Assembly (NCBI RefSeq): GCF_046224405.1
Contig: NZ_JBJXRK010000001.1
Span: forward strand, 62,001 to 126,000
Source: Gudongella sp046224405
GTDB taxonomy: Bacteria > Bacillota > Clostridia > Tissierellales > Tissierellaceae
DNA: 64,000 nucleotides
Direction of reading: 5' to 3'
Below are positions 25,345 through 33,671 of the stretch, in pieces. A program made the translations under genes and the position numbers. A model generated the notes under the pieces. That model was not told the origin of the DNA, made no database searches, and saw only the letters and a program-made list of their open reading frames with translations. How positions within the stretch are numbered: the first letter of the stretch is position 1; each line of letters begins with the position of its first letter.

Positions 25345-26739
25345 TCAAATGTTCTGTCCTGCAATCCTTCCAAATACTATGCATTCTGTTATGGCACAGC
25401 TTGCCAGACGACTGGCCCCGTGCACACCTCCAGCGATCTCCCCTGCTGCATAGAGTCCATCAATGATTTTACCGTCAAAATCCAGCACCTGGGCTTTCTC
25501 ATTTATCCTGAGGCCACCCATTGTGAAGTGAACCTTTGGCCACAGTCTCATGGCGTAATAGGGTGGGTTCTGAATGCCTTTTGCATCATCAACAACAGGC
25601 TTTCCAAAGTCATCATCATTCCCCTTATGTATAAAAACGTTATAGCGCTTGATTGTATCCTTAAGTGATTCAGGCTCTACATCATAAAAGGATGCCAGGC
25701 TTTCCACGGTGTCAAAAACCTTAACCACACCCTTGTTTATTGCCTTTGATATGTCCCATCCTGATGTTTCAACCGCTTTGTGATCGGCTATCCCCAAGCA
25801 TGGATGCCCTGTTGCCAAAATGGCATCAGCTGACCGCTTTCGGTCTCCAAGTTCATTGACTATTCTCTTCCCTGATTTTGGATCAACGACTATGCCATGT
25901 TTAAATACAATATAGTCGGCAAACATTGGACCATGTCCAAAGCCCGGTTCATCAGGGGAAGCCCAGGCTCCCAACTGGATATGTGACAGCTGAACAGATG
26001 CAGCACCTATGCTCAGGGCTGACTTTAACACCTCAGCCGTTGCAAAGGGCTTATTGGTAGTTAGGATGCTTTCATCCAATCTTGGGTCCTGTATTGACCT
26101 GAACTGAACATCTGCTCCATAGCCACCAGAAGCAAGTATTATTCCATTTTTTGTCCTAATATGGCCAAGCTCTCCAGTATCGATCCTGTAGTCATATTCC
26201 TTGTATACTGAGCATCCTATCACGGAACCATTATCATCAGTTATAGGAGATTTGAAAAAGGTGCTATAGAGTATGGGGATACCTAGCTCTTCAATTTTAC
26301 TAAGCATTCTTTCAAGGATCGTATTTCCCGTAATTCCCTCTGGTGTGTGGCACCTGGGAACGCTGTGTCCTCCAAACAGGTCCACCCTGTCCATATAGGG
26401 CACCTTTAGGTAATCAACTGTCCATTGAAATGCATCCCTAGCATTGGCTACAAAGGTTCTCAGCAACTTGGGATGATTCAGTCCAAGACCTGCACTAATC
26501 ATATCATCATACAGAAGCTGCTCACTATCCTCTATTCCCTGCTTCTTTTGCACCAGGGTTTCAGGGGCGGCTATTCCACCATCGCTTATAATGGAATTCC
26601 CACCAGCTGCCTTCATTTTCTCAATTACAATGACTTCCTTTCCTGCCTCTTTAGCTTCAATTGCAGCTGTCAGGCCGGCAAAGCCAGTTCCTACAACAAG
26701 AACGTCAACCTGTTTATACCAAGCGTAATGTTCACTCAT
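25345..26739 (-). CDS. FAD-dependent oxidoreductase of the fumarate reductase/flavocytochrome c type
   Basis: A protein of 464 residues. The N terminus has the dinucleotide fold VDVLVVGTGFAGLTAAIEAK with a following acidic VIEK, and then the flavin-covering AAGGNSIISDGGIAAP typical of the FAD_binding_2 family (fumarate reductase, urocanate reductase, 3-ketosteroid dehydrogenase). The C terminus closes with HFTMGGLRIN and GLYAAGEIAGGVHGASRLAS, which binds the flavin and holds the active-site His-Gly-x-x-R region. There is no haem or FMN domain, so it is a soluble stand-alone subunit. The acceptor substrate is unknown. Confidence 0.9.
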   Translation of the reverse strand: MSEHYAWYKQVDVLVVGTGFAGLTAAIEAKEAGKEVIVIEKMKAAGGNSIISDGGIAAPETLVQKKQGIEDSEQLLYDDMISAGLGLNHPKLLRTFVANARDAFQWTVDYLKVPYMDRVDLFGGHSVPRCHTPEGITGNTILERMLSKIEELGIPILYSTFFKSPITDDNGSVIGCSVYKEYDYRIDTGELGHIRTKNGIILASGGYGADVQFRSIQDPRLDESILTTNKPFATAEVLKSALSIGAASVQLSHIQLGAWASPDEPGFGHGPMFADYIVFKHGIVVDPKSGKRIVNELGDRKRSADAILATGHPCLGIADHKAVETSGWDISKAINKGVVKVFDTVESLASFYDVEPESLKDTIKRYNVFIHKGNDDDFGKPVVDDAKGIQNPPYYAMRLWPKVHFTMGGLRINEKAQVLDFDGKIIDGLYAAGEIAGGVHGASRLASCAITECIVFGRIAGQNI

Positions 26740-26756
26740 GTTTCACCTCCTGATAT

Positions 26757-26786
26757 TGAGTCAGCAGAACCGTCCCCAATGACTCA
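26757..26786 (+). repeat. Palindromic dispersed repeat, copy 3
   Basis: TGAGTCA, AGAACCGTCCCC core, TGACTCA. The TGA stop of the epimerase gene (26784-26786) is supplied by the repeat itself, so the repeat sits at the very end of a reading frame. Confidence 0.85.
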
Positions 26787-27776
26787 AATTCTACCTGTAT
26801 CTTTTAGCCAATCTACAGTATCCTTCAGCGTTTCCTTCATGTCTCTTGTGGTGTAATCTAGCTCTCTTGTAGCTTTATCATGTGAAAACAAAGCATTTGA
26901 ATTAAGTGTATAAAGCGAATATGCCGTAAATAGGGGTGTCTGTTTCAATATTTTATAATACAACTCCGCTAGGGCAGATGTAGGCTTTACAAACCAAAGA
27001 GGCAGGTAAGTTCTTATCTTTCTTTTGCCGGTTATTTCATGCAGCATATCAAAAATTTCCCTGACCTTGAAGAATCTGTTTGAAAGAATATAACACTGGC
27101 CTTGTCTTCCCTTATCACAGGCGGCAATGATACCCTTTGCCACGTCGCGCACGTCAACAAAGTCATATCCACCATTTACCCCTGATACTAACCTCTGCTT
27201 ATAATAATCGATTACCAGGGTTGTGGTATGTCCCCTCCCCTTGTCATAAGGCCCAATTATGCCTGAGGGATGGACTACGCAAGCATTTAATCCCTGTTTA
27301 GCGGCATCCAAGACATATGCTGTTGCTTCCGCCTTTGTCTTTGCATATAATCCCACAACCATGTTCGGGTTGAATTCAGTTGTCTCTGTGATTATTTCGC
27401 CCTTGGATTTTTCAGGGATGGCATGAACCGAACTGACGTAAATTAATTTTGAGACATTGTATTCCTTACACAGATCTACAATATTCTTTGTTCCAGTCAC
27501 ATTCACATCAAATACAGCTGGGTTGAGTTTCGAAGCTATTGAAACTATTCCAGCGCAATGGATTACAACCAACTCACGTCCATCCAGGTTTTCAAAACTA
27601 GGGACTATACTTTCCCTATTGCATAGATTGCCGAATTTTATCTCTGCCATCTCAGGAATGTTCTTTTCACTGGGCAATAAAAGGGCACGGACATGATCCC
27701 CTCTCTCAATCAATTGCTCCGTGACTACACTTCCTAAATGACCTGCAGCACCTGTTACTAAATAGAGCTTTTCCAT
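26784..27776 (-). CDS. NAD(P)-dependent epimerase/dehydratase (extended SDR)
   Basis: A protein of 330 residues. YLVTGAAGHLGSVVTEQLI is the T-G-x-x-G-x-x-G cofactor loop of extended short-chain dehydrogenases, and VGLYAKTKAEATAYVL carries the catalytic Tyr-x-x-x-Lys. SSVHAIPEK gives the Ser. It resembles 3-beta-hydroxysteroid dehydrogenase/dihydroflavonol-reductase-like members. The substrate is not known. Its frame ends inside a repeat copy, and the next copy (27857) lies 80 bases upstream of its start, so it is a single gene boxed in by repeats. Confidence 0.88.
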   Translation of the reverse strand: MEKLYLVTGAAGHLGSVVTEQLIERGDHVRALLLPSEKNIPEMAEIKFGNLCNRESIVPSFENLDGRELVVIHCAGIVSIASKLNPAVFDVNVTGTKNIVDLCKEYNVSKLIYVSSVHAIPEKSKGEIITETTEFNPNMVVGLYAKTKAEATAYVLDAAKQGLNACVVHPSGIIGPYDKGRGHTTTLVIDYYKQRLVSGVNGGYDFVDVRDVAKGIIAACDKGRQGQCYILSNRFFKVREIFDMLHEITGKRKIRTYLPLWFVKPTSALAELYYKILKQTPLFTAYSLYTLNSNALFSHDKATRELDYTTRDMKETLKDTVDWLKDTGRI

Positions 27777-27856
27777 AGAGGTCTCCTTAATTATTCCTAA
27801 AAAATATCTACCCTGTTTATCCTAGCACTATTATTGGCTTATCATCCACCTACCGG

Positions 27857-27886
27857 TGAGTCAGCAGAACCGTCCCCAATGACTCA
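27857..27886 (+). repeat. Palindromic dispersed repeat, copy 4
   Basis: Same sequence class as copy 3. The stop codon of the selenoprotein-like gene (27884-27886) lies in the repeat, the second case where the repeat supplies a stop. Confidence 0.85.
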
Positions 27887-28171
27887 AATCACTTGAACTC
27901 CAGAGACATCGATGGTTTTGAAGAACAGAAATCCAGTTGTGAATATTTTTAGACCGGTTGGCTTGATATCCAACCTTCTATTGACAAAGACCTTCAGTTC
28001 ATTAACCTCATAGCATTCAAACTGATCGGTTTTTTCCACATTTCCCAAATACACGTTGGGAAGATAGACTCTACCTCAGCATATGTTGGTTAGCTGGGCG
28101 TCAACAACTATTGCTGCGAACCCTCTGTTTATAACATAGTCCTTGGCTTTTTCATTAATAAAGATATTCAT
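27884..28171 (-). CDS. Probable selenoprotein of the CC/Se-motif (HesB-like) family, in-frame TGA at codon 32
   Basis: Read on the minus strand from the ATG at 28171, with AAGAGGGTGG upstream, a 96-codon frame is open except for one TGA at 28078-28076. It opens MNIFINEKAKDYVI, reaches ...LTNIC, then the TGA, then GRVYLPNVYLGNV, and continues to VSGVQVI and a TGA stop. The family has Cys-Cys at this place, or Cys-Sec in selenoprotein forms, so TGA replaces the second Cys. A 7 bp hairpin (UUCCCAA / UUGGGAA) with a 7-base loop begins 14 bases after the TGA; the G in its loop is 22 bases downstream, in the range expected for a bacterial SECIS. No selA, selB or selC is in the window. A nonsense-mutated pseudogene is the alternative, but the frame is otherwise intact. 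Confidence 0.7.
28030..28078 (-). promoter_or_regulatory. Candidate bacterial SECIS element
   Basis: From the TGA at 28078-28076 the mRNA runs 13 bases and then folds UUCCCAA (loop CGUGUAU) UUGGGAA. From memory of the bacterial SECIS consensus, a G in the first two loop bases about 16-37 bases after the UGA is expected; here it is the second loop base at +22. Confidence 0.55.
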
Positions 28172-28225
28172 AATACCACCCTCTTCTTTCAACAATACAA
28201 AGTTAACAGTGCCTATTGGTCAAAT

Positions 28226-28255
28226 GAGTCAGGAGAACCGTCCCCGGTGACTCAA
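28226..28255 (+). repeat. Palindromic dispersed repeat, copy 5
   Basis: TGAGTCA, GAGAACCGTCCCC core, TGACTCA. It is followed 12 bases later by copy 6 in the same orientation, so the two form a tandem pair upstream of the selenoprotein-like gene. Confidence 0.85.
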
Positions 28256-28267
28256 TTTGTCCCCGAA

Positions 28268-28297
28268 TGAGTCAGCAGAACCGTCCCCGGTGACTCA
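28268..28297 (+). repeat. Palindromic dispersed repeat, copy 6
   Basis: Same as copy 5 apart from one base in the core. It marks the right-hand end of the repeat cluster. Confidence 0.85.
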
Positions 28298-28601
28298 ATT
28301 TGACGACGACCTCGATATGTTTTGAGATGAGGGAATAGCTATCAAGAGTACGTTTTCAACCCCTGTTGTTGTTGGGAACATATCCAAGCTCGTAGATGGA
28401 AACATATCCAATATTGGCTTTCGTTTATGGGAACATATCAACTGTGATTTTTTATCTCCCACAGATAAACCAGCAGTAATTCTTTCATTTGTAGGAATTA
28501 CCAGTTCATTGACATTATTATTGCTTAGCTTTTAATAGATTCTTTTACGATATCAAAACTCAGTTGTCTCAAAAACAATTTTATACTTCTATTTATTAAC
28601 T
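28298..28601. other. Gene-free stretch with ACATATC direct repeats (possible IS remnant)
   Basis: About 300 bases without a readable gene on either strand. Three spaced copies of a GGGAACATATCCAA-like 14-mer occur at 28374-28387, 28398-28411 and 28429-28442, the arrangement of transposase-binding sites at the end of some insertion sequences. No transposase remains. The base composition turns AT-rich to the right of here. Confidence 0.4.
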
Positions 28602-29141
28602 CTATAAGTTTTTAGAAATATTATCTAATAACTGTTTTAAGTTGATTAGTATTTTTTTGCTTATTAGATTCAACGTCTCAAAAAGAGCACAATATTTATC
28701 TACCATTAGGACGACATAAGACTCCTTATATTTGGGTAGCCTTAATGTTAATGGCCACATATGTTTTTCAATTATATCCTTTTCAATATTATTCAGAGAA
28801 AAATACTCATTAGCATTTTTCAGTGCTATGCCTGGATGAACAAGTCCATGTAGCCCTGTGTAAGATTTGTTATCAGTGTGCCAGTCATACAAGAACAAAT
28901 CATGAAGAAGTCCACCTCTTGCTGCAGAACAGGGGTCCAGCCCCAGTTTCTTACACAACCGGAAACTTATATTAGACACATGCAGACTATGATCGTAACA
29001 GCTTATATCTCCATGTTGCATATATTTTTTCATTAATTTTACCTTTTCATGATCAATCAAATCCCACACGCAATCACAATATTCTTTTTCAAGTGTAAAA
29101 TTTATTTTTAAACTCAGTTTTGATTTTATCGACTCTGCCAT
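28602..29141 (-). CDS. HD-domain protein (putative phosphohydrolase)
   Basis: A protein of 179 residues. The metal ligands of an HD domain are seen in order: YDHSLHVSN (first His), GGLLHDLFLYD (the His-Asp pair), HGLVHPG and HMWPL (further His) and LMVDKYCALFE (the final Asp). It is a short, stand-alone HD protein, as in proteins that act on nucleotides or lipids. Its start overlaps the end of the CmpB-like gene by 53 bases, with GAGGAGG directly before the ATG, so the two are translationally coupled. It is the last gene of the AarF unit. Confidence 0.85.
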   Translation of the reverse strand: MAESIKSKLSLKINFTLEKEYCDCVWDLIDHEKVKLMKKYMQHGDISCYDHSLHVSNISFRLCKKLGLDPCSAARGGLLHDLFLYDWHTDNKSYTGLHGLVHPGIALKNANEYFSLNNIEKDIIEKHMWPLTLRLPKYKESYVVLMVDKYCALFETLNLISKKILINLKQLLDNISKNL

Positions 29142-29808
29142 TCAAAATCCTCCTCACATCGCGATTTATAATACCTGCATTTAAGAACAGTAATTTAGGG
29201 AAAGCAAGAAAGATCCTTTTATATTTTATAATCTTATTTTTGTACACGTGTACCGATAGTTCAGAATAAAGGAGAATTGTTTTTCTTAAATCCAATATAT
29301 CAACAATAGATTTTATAGTATCAATAATAAAACAAACAACAAAAATGATAGCAACATATTCTTTAAACTGAACAGGAATAGTGCGCGTTAAATTTATGAT
29401 AATTGGATGGACTATTTGAATTAATGCAAAGGCAAGCATTCCCCATAACATTGAGTATTTAATGCATATATACCCTTTAATGTTCAAGAAATTATAGCTG
29501 TAATCCCACCATTTTTCATGGAATATTTTTTCCAATACAAATCCAGTGACAAACTCCAATATTGTAACTAATAATATTGAAACAATCAAATTTATCATCA
29601 ACAATAATGATTTATCCTCTAAAAAAAATGGACTCCAATTAAAGTAAGAAACAATAATAATTCCACCAAATCCATATATAGGTGTAAAGGGTCCTTTAAG
29701 GAATCCCCTATTGATAAACTTTCTGTGTTCCATACTTGCAAATAAAGTTTCCATTACCCAACCTAAAAATGAATAAATCGCAAAAAAAAGTATCACATCA
29801 ACTGCCAT
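29089..29808 (-). CDS. CmpB-like (ABC-transporter type IV) membrane protein
   Basis: A protein of 239 residues. FFAIYSFLGWVMETLFA, then RGFLKGPFTPIYGFGGI, is the N-terminal signature of the PF06541 family, called putative ABC transporter type IV. There are five or six transmembrane helices. The ABC label is historical and no ATPase lies nearby. It is encoded between the AarF/UbiB kinase and the HD protein; the frame of the latter begins inside it. Ribosome binding site AGAGGTG. Function unknown. Confidence 0.85.
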   Translation of the reverse strand: MAVDVILFFAIYSFLGWVMETLFASMEHRKFINRGFLKGPFTPIYGFGGIIIVSYFNWSPFFLEDKSLLLMINLIVSILLVTILEFVTGFVLEKIFHEKWWDYSYNFLNIKGYICIKYSMLWGMLAFALIQIVHPIIINLTRTIPVQFKEYVAIIFVVCFIIDTIKSIVDILDLRKTILLYSELSVHVYKNKIIKYKRIFLAFPKLLFLNAGIINRDVRRILNGRVDKIKTEFKNKFYT

Positions 29809-29851
29809 ATTAATTTTTCACCTCTATAGTTAATTACATCCATTTATCAAA

Positions 29852-31540
29852 TTATGTTCGTTTTGATCTAAAAATTGCAATAATCAGTGCTGCAAAGGTA
29901 ATTGCCGCCAGGAAAAGGCTACCTTTTAGTATCATACTTAAGACCATTATAAAATCAGCCGCTTCCATACCAATTAAACTTAGTCCAATGATTGTTCCCG
30001 CAATTACTATACTTAAAGATAGAAACACTAGGCTGATTGATAGCCGGCTGAAGGATCTATCAATTTTTTGCGCATATCGTTCTGCCTCTTTCACCTTAAT
30101 TTGTATTGTAAAGTCATCATGTTCAACCTTACCTAGAAAATTTAAAAAGACAGATGGAAACTTTCGAACTAGATTACCATAATCCATAGCACCACTCAAA
30201 ATTTCCCGGCCTATTTTCTCAGGGGAAATCAAAGTGAAAATCAACTTTCCTGCAATAGGTTCGGCAATTTCCAGGACATTAAGATCAGGGTCCAATTTCT
30301 CAACTAATCCTTCCAAAGTTATAAGGGATTTAGCAAGCATTGTGAATTCCCCTGGAATCATAATATTATAAGAAAATGCTAAATCAAAAATTTCATTAAA
30401 AACTTCACCTATCTTTATTTGACTCAATGGAACCGACAAAACTTGATCTCTTAATCGATCAATATCTTTTTCCAACTTTCTCATATTGATACTTTCTGAT
30501 ATTGCATCAAGTTCAACAATCGCTTGAACAATAAGCTTACTATCTTTCAGGGTTATTCCCATCAACATTTTCAAGAACTGGTTTTTCCTATGAGGGCTCA
30601 GTTGTCCTATCATACCCAAATCTAAAAAAGCTATTTTATTATTTTCGAGCGCCATTATATTCCCCGGATGAGGATCCCCGTGGAAAAAACCATCTCTCAA
30701 TATCTGATATAAAATAGAGTTGGCTAAATTTCTTGCTATTATTTTTTTATCTAACCCTAATTGATCTAGCTCTTCAAAGTTTTTTAGAGAAGTTCCTTTG
30801 ATTTCATCCATTGTAAGTACACGACTCGTTGTATGAATCCAACTAATATCTGGAACTATTACATTTGCTTCATCCTTAAAATTCACTTTAAACGTTTCTG
30901 CATTTTCGCCTTCAAGTCTAAAGTCTAGTTCATTCGTTATGGTAGTCTCAAATTCTTCAGCCATTTTACTGAAACTATAAAGTTTCCCAAACTTGGTTCG
31001 ATTATCTACAAAATCTGCTAAATCCTTAAGGATACCCAAATCAAGCTCAATATTTTTTTCGATATTAGGTCTTTGAACTTTTACTACCACAGCTTTACCT
31101 GATAATAATTTTGCACGATGAACTTGCCCAATAGAAGCTGCCGCTATAGGTTTCTCTTTAAACTCTCTAAATATATTTTCAAGTTTATCTCCTAACTCAA
31201 ATTCTATTACTTCCTTTACATCGCTTATTGAAAACGGGGCTACTGCATCTTGAAGTTTTTCCATTTCATGTATGATCTCACGAGGCAATAAATCTGGTCT
31301 AGTACTCATGATTTGACCTAGTTTTATAAATGTCGGCCCCAACTCTTCAAAAGATAATCTCAGCCTCTCCCCAATTGATAATTTTGAAATTTCCCTTTCT
31401 GTAAATTCTTTGGTTTGCATCTTTATTTTAAGATATTTTAAAATTCCTAATCTATCCATTAATGCGCCAAATCCATGGTTTGCAAATATTTTGACAATTT
31501 GTGTTGATCTCTTGAATTTTCTATGTTTACTAACCGCCAT
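29852..31540 (-). CDS. ABC1/AarF/UbiB-family atypical kinase
   Basis: A protein of 562 residues with the fold of UbiB/AarF/COQ8. ELGPTFIKLGQIMSTRPDLL contains the K-x-G-Q motif, PIAAASIGQVHRA holds the A-rich loop that replaces the glycine loop in this family, and VVVKVQRP has the ATP-contacting Lys. FFHGDPHPGNIMAL is the catalytic H-G-D-x-H-x-x-N block, followed by FLDLGMIGQLS as the metal-binding D-x-G. The C-terminal 60 residues hold two transmembrane helices. In quinone-free anaerobes its role is unclear. It probably starts its own transcript, because a strong terminator (31575-31625) ends the DegV gene upstream. Confidence 0.93.
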   Translation of the reverse strand: MAVSKHRKFKRSTQIVKIFANHGFGALMDRLGILKYLKIKMQTKEFTEREISKLSIGERLRLSFEELGPTFIKLGQIMSTRPDLLPREIIHEMEKLQDAVAPFSISDVKEVIEFELGDKLENIFREFKEKPIAAASIGQVHRAKLLSGKAVVVKVQRPNIEKNIELDLGILKDLADFVDNRTKFGKLYSFSKMAEEFETTITNELDFRLEGENAETFKVNFKDEANVIVPDISWIHTTSRVLTMDEIKGTSLKNFEELDQLGLDKKIIARNLANSILYQILRDGFFHGDPHPGNIMALENNKIAFLDLGMIGQLSPHRKNQFLKMLMGITLKDSKLIVQAIVELDAISESINMRKLEKDIDRLRDQVLSVPLSQIKIGEVFNEIFDLAFSYNIMIPGEFTMLAKSLITLEGLVEKLDPDLNVLEIAEPIAGKLIFTLISPEKIGREILSGAMDYGNLVRKFPSVFLNFLGKVEHDDFTIQIKVKEAERYAQKIDRSFSRLSISLVFLSLSIVIAGTIIGLSLIGMEAADFIMVLSMILKGSLFLAAITFAALIIAIFRSKRT

Positions 31541-31574
31541 CTTTTATCCCCACTCAGTCCAATCACTCTTTTTT

Positions 31575-31625
31575 GCTAAAAAATTGCAGATATAGATTGA
31601 TAGAAACTCTGTCATCTATATCTGC
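31575..31625 (-). terminator. Strong terminator between DegV and the AarF unit
   Basis: Perfect 12 bp inverted repeat GCAGATATAGAT / ATCTATATCTGC (31586-31597 and 31614-31625). On the minus strand it is followed by AATTTTTTAG. It lies after the DegV gene and splits the AT-rich block into two units. Confidence 0.88.
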
Positions 31626-31680
31626 TTAACGTCTGTAAGCTAATATACATTTTTAATTCTTAACGGAATAGACATCATAA

Positions 31681-32547
31681 CTATCTTTCTTTTCCTAAAA
31701 AAAATACACCCACCATCCCTGGTCCTGTATGTGTCCCTATAACTGGTCCCAAACTATTTATAACTATATCTTTGGGCACTGTCTCACTCAAAATCAGAGA
31801 TTTCAGATACTCTGCATCTTCAATACAATCACCGTGGGTGATGAATATTATTTGTTCTTCCGGTTTAGTTACGCGAATTTTATATTCCTCAAATAAAGTC
31901 TTAATTGCTTTTTTTCTTCCTCTAATTTTTTTTACAACATCTAATCTTCCATCATTTGAAACATTTAAAACCGGTTTAACATCAAGCAATCCACCTATAG
32001 CTGCACTAGTTGCTGATATTCGTCCACCTCTTTTTAGGTGTTCCAAATTGTCTATAGTAAACCAGTGATTTACATTGAGTTTATTTGACTCAATCCACTC
32101 TACGATTTCTTCTTTAGATTTTCCTTGTTTTAACATTTCGCACGCATAATACACTAATAAACCCTGGCCGATAGAGGCGCTTTTCGAATCTATCACTGTT
32201 ATATCTGCTTCTGGGTTTGCTTCCATTATCCCATTTCTAGCTAGGACAGAACCATTAAAAGTTTCACTAAGTGCTGAAGAAAAACCTATATAAATAACTG
32301 AATCTCCTTTTGAAACAAAACTTCTAAATTCATTTTCAAAAGTAAAAGCAGTAATCTGAGCAGTTGTTGGCATACTTCCATTTCGAATTTCGTCGTAAAA
32401 TTCTTTATAACTTAAAGATTTCCCAAAATCATCTATATAATTTATTCCATTTAGTACAAATGTAAATGGAATAACATGTATATTATTTTGAGAAATATAT
32501 TCAACGGGCAAATCGCAATTTGAATCAGTAACTATAACAATTCCCAT
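31681..32547 (-). CDS. DegV-family fatty-acid-binding protein
   Basis: A protein of 288 residues. It begins VIVTDSNCDLP, the usual DegV opening, with ITAFTFENEF and SDS-type loops, and later LEHLKRGGRISATSA, the R-G-G-R-I motif of the family. DegV/FakB proteins bind fatty acids and hand them to a FakA kinase; no FakA is in the window. A phasin-like gene lies immediately upstream and a TetR gene before it, so the unit may relate to lipid or polyester handling, which is inference. Confidence 0.9.
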   Translation of the reverse strand: MGIVIVTDSNCDLPVEYISQNNIHVIPFTFVLNGINYIDDFGKSLSYKEFYDEIRNGSMPTTAQITAFTFENEFRSFVSKGDSVIYIGFSSALSETFNGSVLARNGIMEANPEADITVIDSKSASIGQGLLVYYACEMLKQGKSKEEIVEWIESNKLNVNHWFTIDNLEHLKRGGRISATSAAIGGLLDVKPVLNVSNDGRLDVVKKIRGRKKAIKTLFEEYKIRVTKPEEQIIFITHGDCIEDAEYLKSLILSETVPKDIVINSLGPVIGTHTGPGMVGVFFLGKER

Positions 32548-32646
32548 TTCAAACCCCTCTCCAAATAATAGACAACCCAGCTAAAAAACATAGACGATAT
32601 CTAAGAACCTGCCATTGCTCTGTCTTTTAACTGATCAATCTAAATC

Positions 32647-32997
32647 TTATTTTTTTAGTTCGCTTATATCCTTCTTTGTGGCTATTTCATTCTCATTTAA
32701 TATATCAATCAACTCTTCTCTTACAATTTTTCTGAACTCATCTTTTCGCATGAGATCTTCTTTGCGAGCAATATCTTTTGCTTCTAGTGCATCTAAAATT
32801 TCATCCTTGACCATTTTCTTAAAATCTTCACGTTGTTCTTCGCCTTTTTTCACTAAATCATTAACCAGATCCTTAGCGTCTTTCCTAGCCACTTCACCTT
32901 TATTCACCAACTCATCAACCACATCTTCAATTTTTTCTCTAGAGTAAGAAAACAACCCTAACCCTAAATTGACTGACTTTTCAATTAATCCCGACAT
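32647..32997 (-). CDS. Phasin-family-like coiled-coil protein
   Basis: A protein of 116 residues, almost wholly charged helix after a short hydrophobic start (MSGLIEKSVNLGLGLFSY). Residues 18-60 have the SREKIEDVVDELVNKGEVAR pattern of phasin or polyhydroxyalkanoate granule-associated proteins (DUF-type phasin-like). The frame is open to 33048, but the ATG at 32997 has GTGAGG 8 bases upstream. It lies between the TetR and DegV genes. Coiled-coil spacing is clear; the phasin label is tentative. Confidence 0.65.
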   Translation of the reverse strand: MSGLIEKSVNLGLGLFSYSREKIEDVVDELVNKGEVARKDAKDLVNDLVKKGEEQREDFKKMVKDEILDALEAKDIARKEDLMRKDEFRKIVREELIDILNENEIATKKDISELKK

Positions 32998-33022
32998 AAC
33001 AAAATACCTCACTTTCATGAAT

Positions 33023-33598
33023 TTAATCAAATAAAATTTGCATAGCATTTAATGTTTCTGGCAATTTTTCATCTTGATCAAGCAAAACCTGAATACCAGT
33101 ACCAAACATCGACCCCAAAATCAAGCGAGACAAGTCTTTTGTAGAATAGCCTTTTAATTCCTTTAATTGAAGATCGTTAAAAATATACTTCTCAATCATG
33201 TCCGATAAATCTTTGAACAATTCACTAAGCAGACTACTGAATACAGGTGACCAAATAGCTAAACCCGTAAAATCATAGAGCAATCTAAAAAGTTCCGGAT
33301 TATGCTGCAACATATTTTTAAAGTAATTAATCAGGCCTTTTACTTTTTTCTGGGGTGTACTTTCCTGCTCCAATGTTGCTTCAATCTCCTTTAAATACTT
33401 TGAAGTCATCATTCCTACAACTTCTTTAAACAACCCCTCCTTATTTTTGAAGTAATAATTTAACTGGCTTAAAACGACTCCTGCTTCATCAGCAATATCT
33501 CTCATTGAAACATTCGCATAACCTCTAGTCGATATACAGGTGTAAGCTGCTAATAAGATTTTCTCTGGTTGAGTTCGTTCATTTGTTCTAGTAAGCAC
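33023..33598 (-). CDS. TetR-family transcriptional regulator
   Basis: A protein of 191 residues. The first 50 residues are a TetR helix-turn-helix: EKILLAAYTCISTRGYANVS, then MRDIADEAGVVLSQLNYYFK, NKEGLFKEVV. The rest is a helical ligand domain without clear motifs. The start codon is GTG at 33598 with GTGAGGTG 8 bases upstream. A palindrome sits between its promoter and the start, so it probably represses itself and the co-transcribed phasin-like and DegV genes. The ligand is unknown. Confidence 0.9.
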   Translation of the reverse strand: MLTRTNERTQPEKILLAAYTCISTRGYANVSMRDIADEAGVVLSQLNYYFKNKEGLFKEVVGMMTSKYLKEIEATLEQESTPQKKVKGLINYFKNMLQHNPELFRLLYDFTGLAIWSPVFSSLLSELFKDLSDMIEKYIFNDLQLKELKGYSTKDLSRLILGSMFGTGIQVLLDQDEKLPETLNAMQILFD

Positions 33599-33617
33599 AA
33601 TATCAACACCTCACAAT

Positions 33618-33633
33618 TCGGTCGTTCGTCCGA
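33618..33633 (-). promoter_or_regulatory. Candidate TetR operator
   Basis: Plus-strand TCGGTCGTTCGTCCGA: an imperfect palindrome (CGG-x-CG ... CG-x-CCG), centred about 27 bases before the start codon and just downstream of the -10 box, where a bound TetR dimer would block initiation. Confidence 0.6.
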
Positions 33634-33642
33634 TTTATTCTT

Positions 33643-33671
33643 ATGGTACTATTTTTTGATGTGTTTGTCAA
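33643..33671 (-). promoter_or_regulatory. Promoter of the TetR-phasin-DegV unit
   Basis: On the minus strand TTGACA (33666-33671) and TACCAT (33643-33648), 17 bases apart. It survives next to the prophage junction, so the chromosomal end of the integrated element lies to its right. Confidence 0.7.

Noticed and set aside
27884..28171. Pseudogene by nonsense mutation as the primary call
   Set aside because: The frame is intact on both sides, the TGA follows a Cys at the known Cys-Sec position, and a fitting hairpin follows; the pseudogene option is kept only as the alternative.
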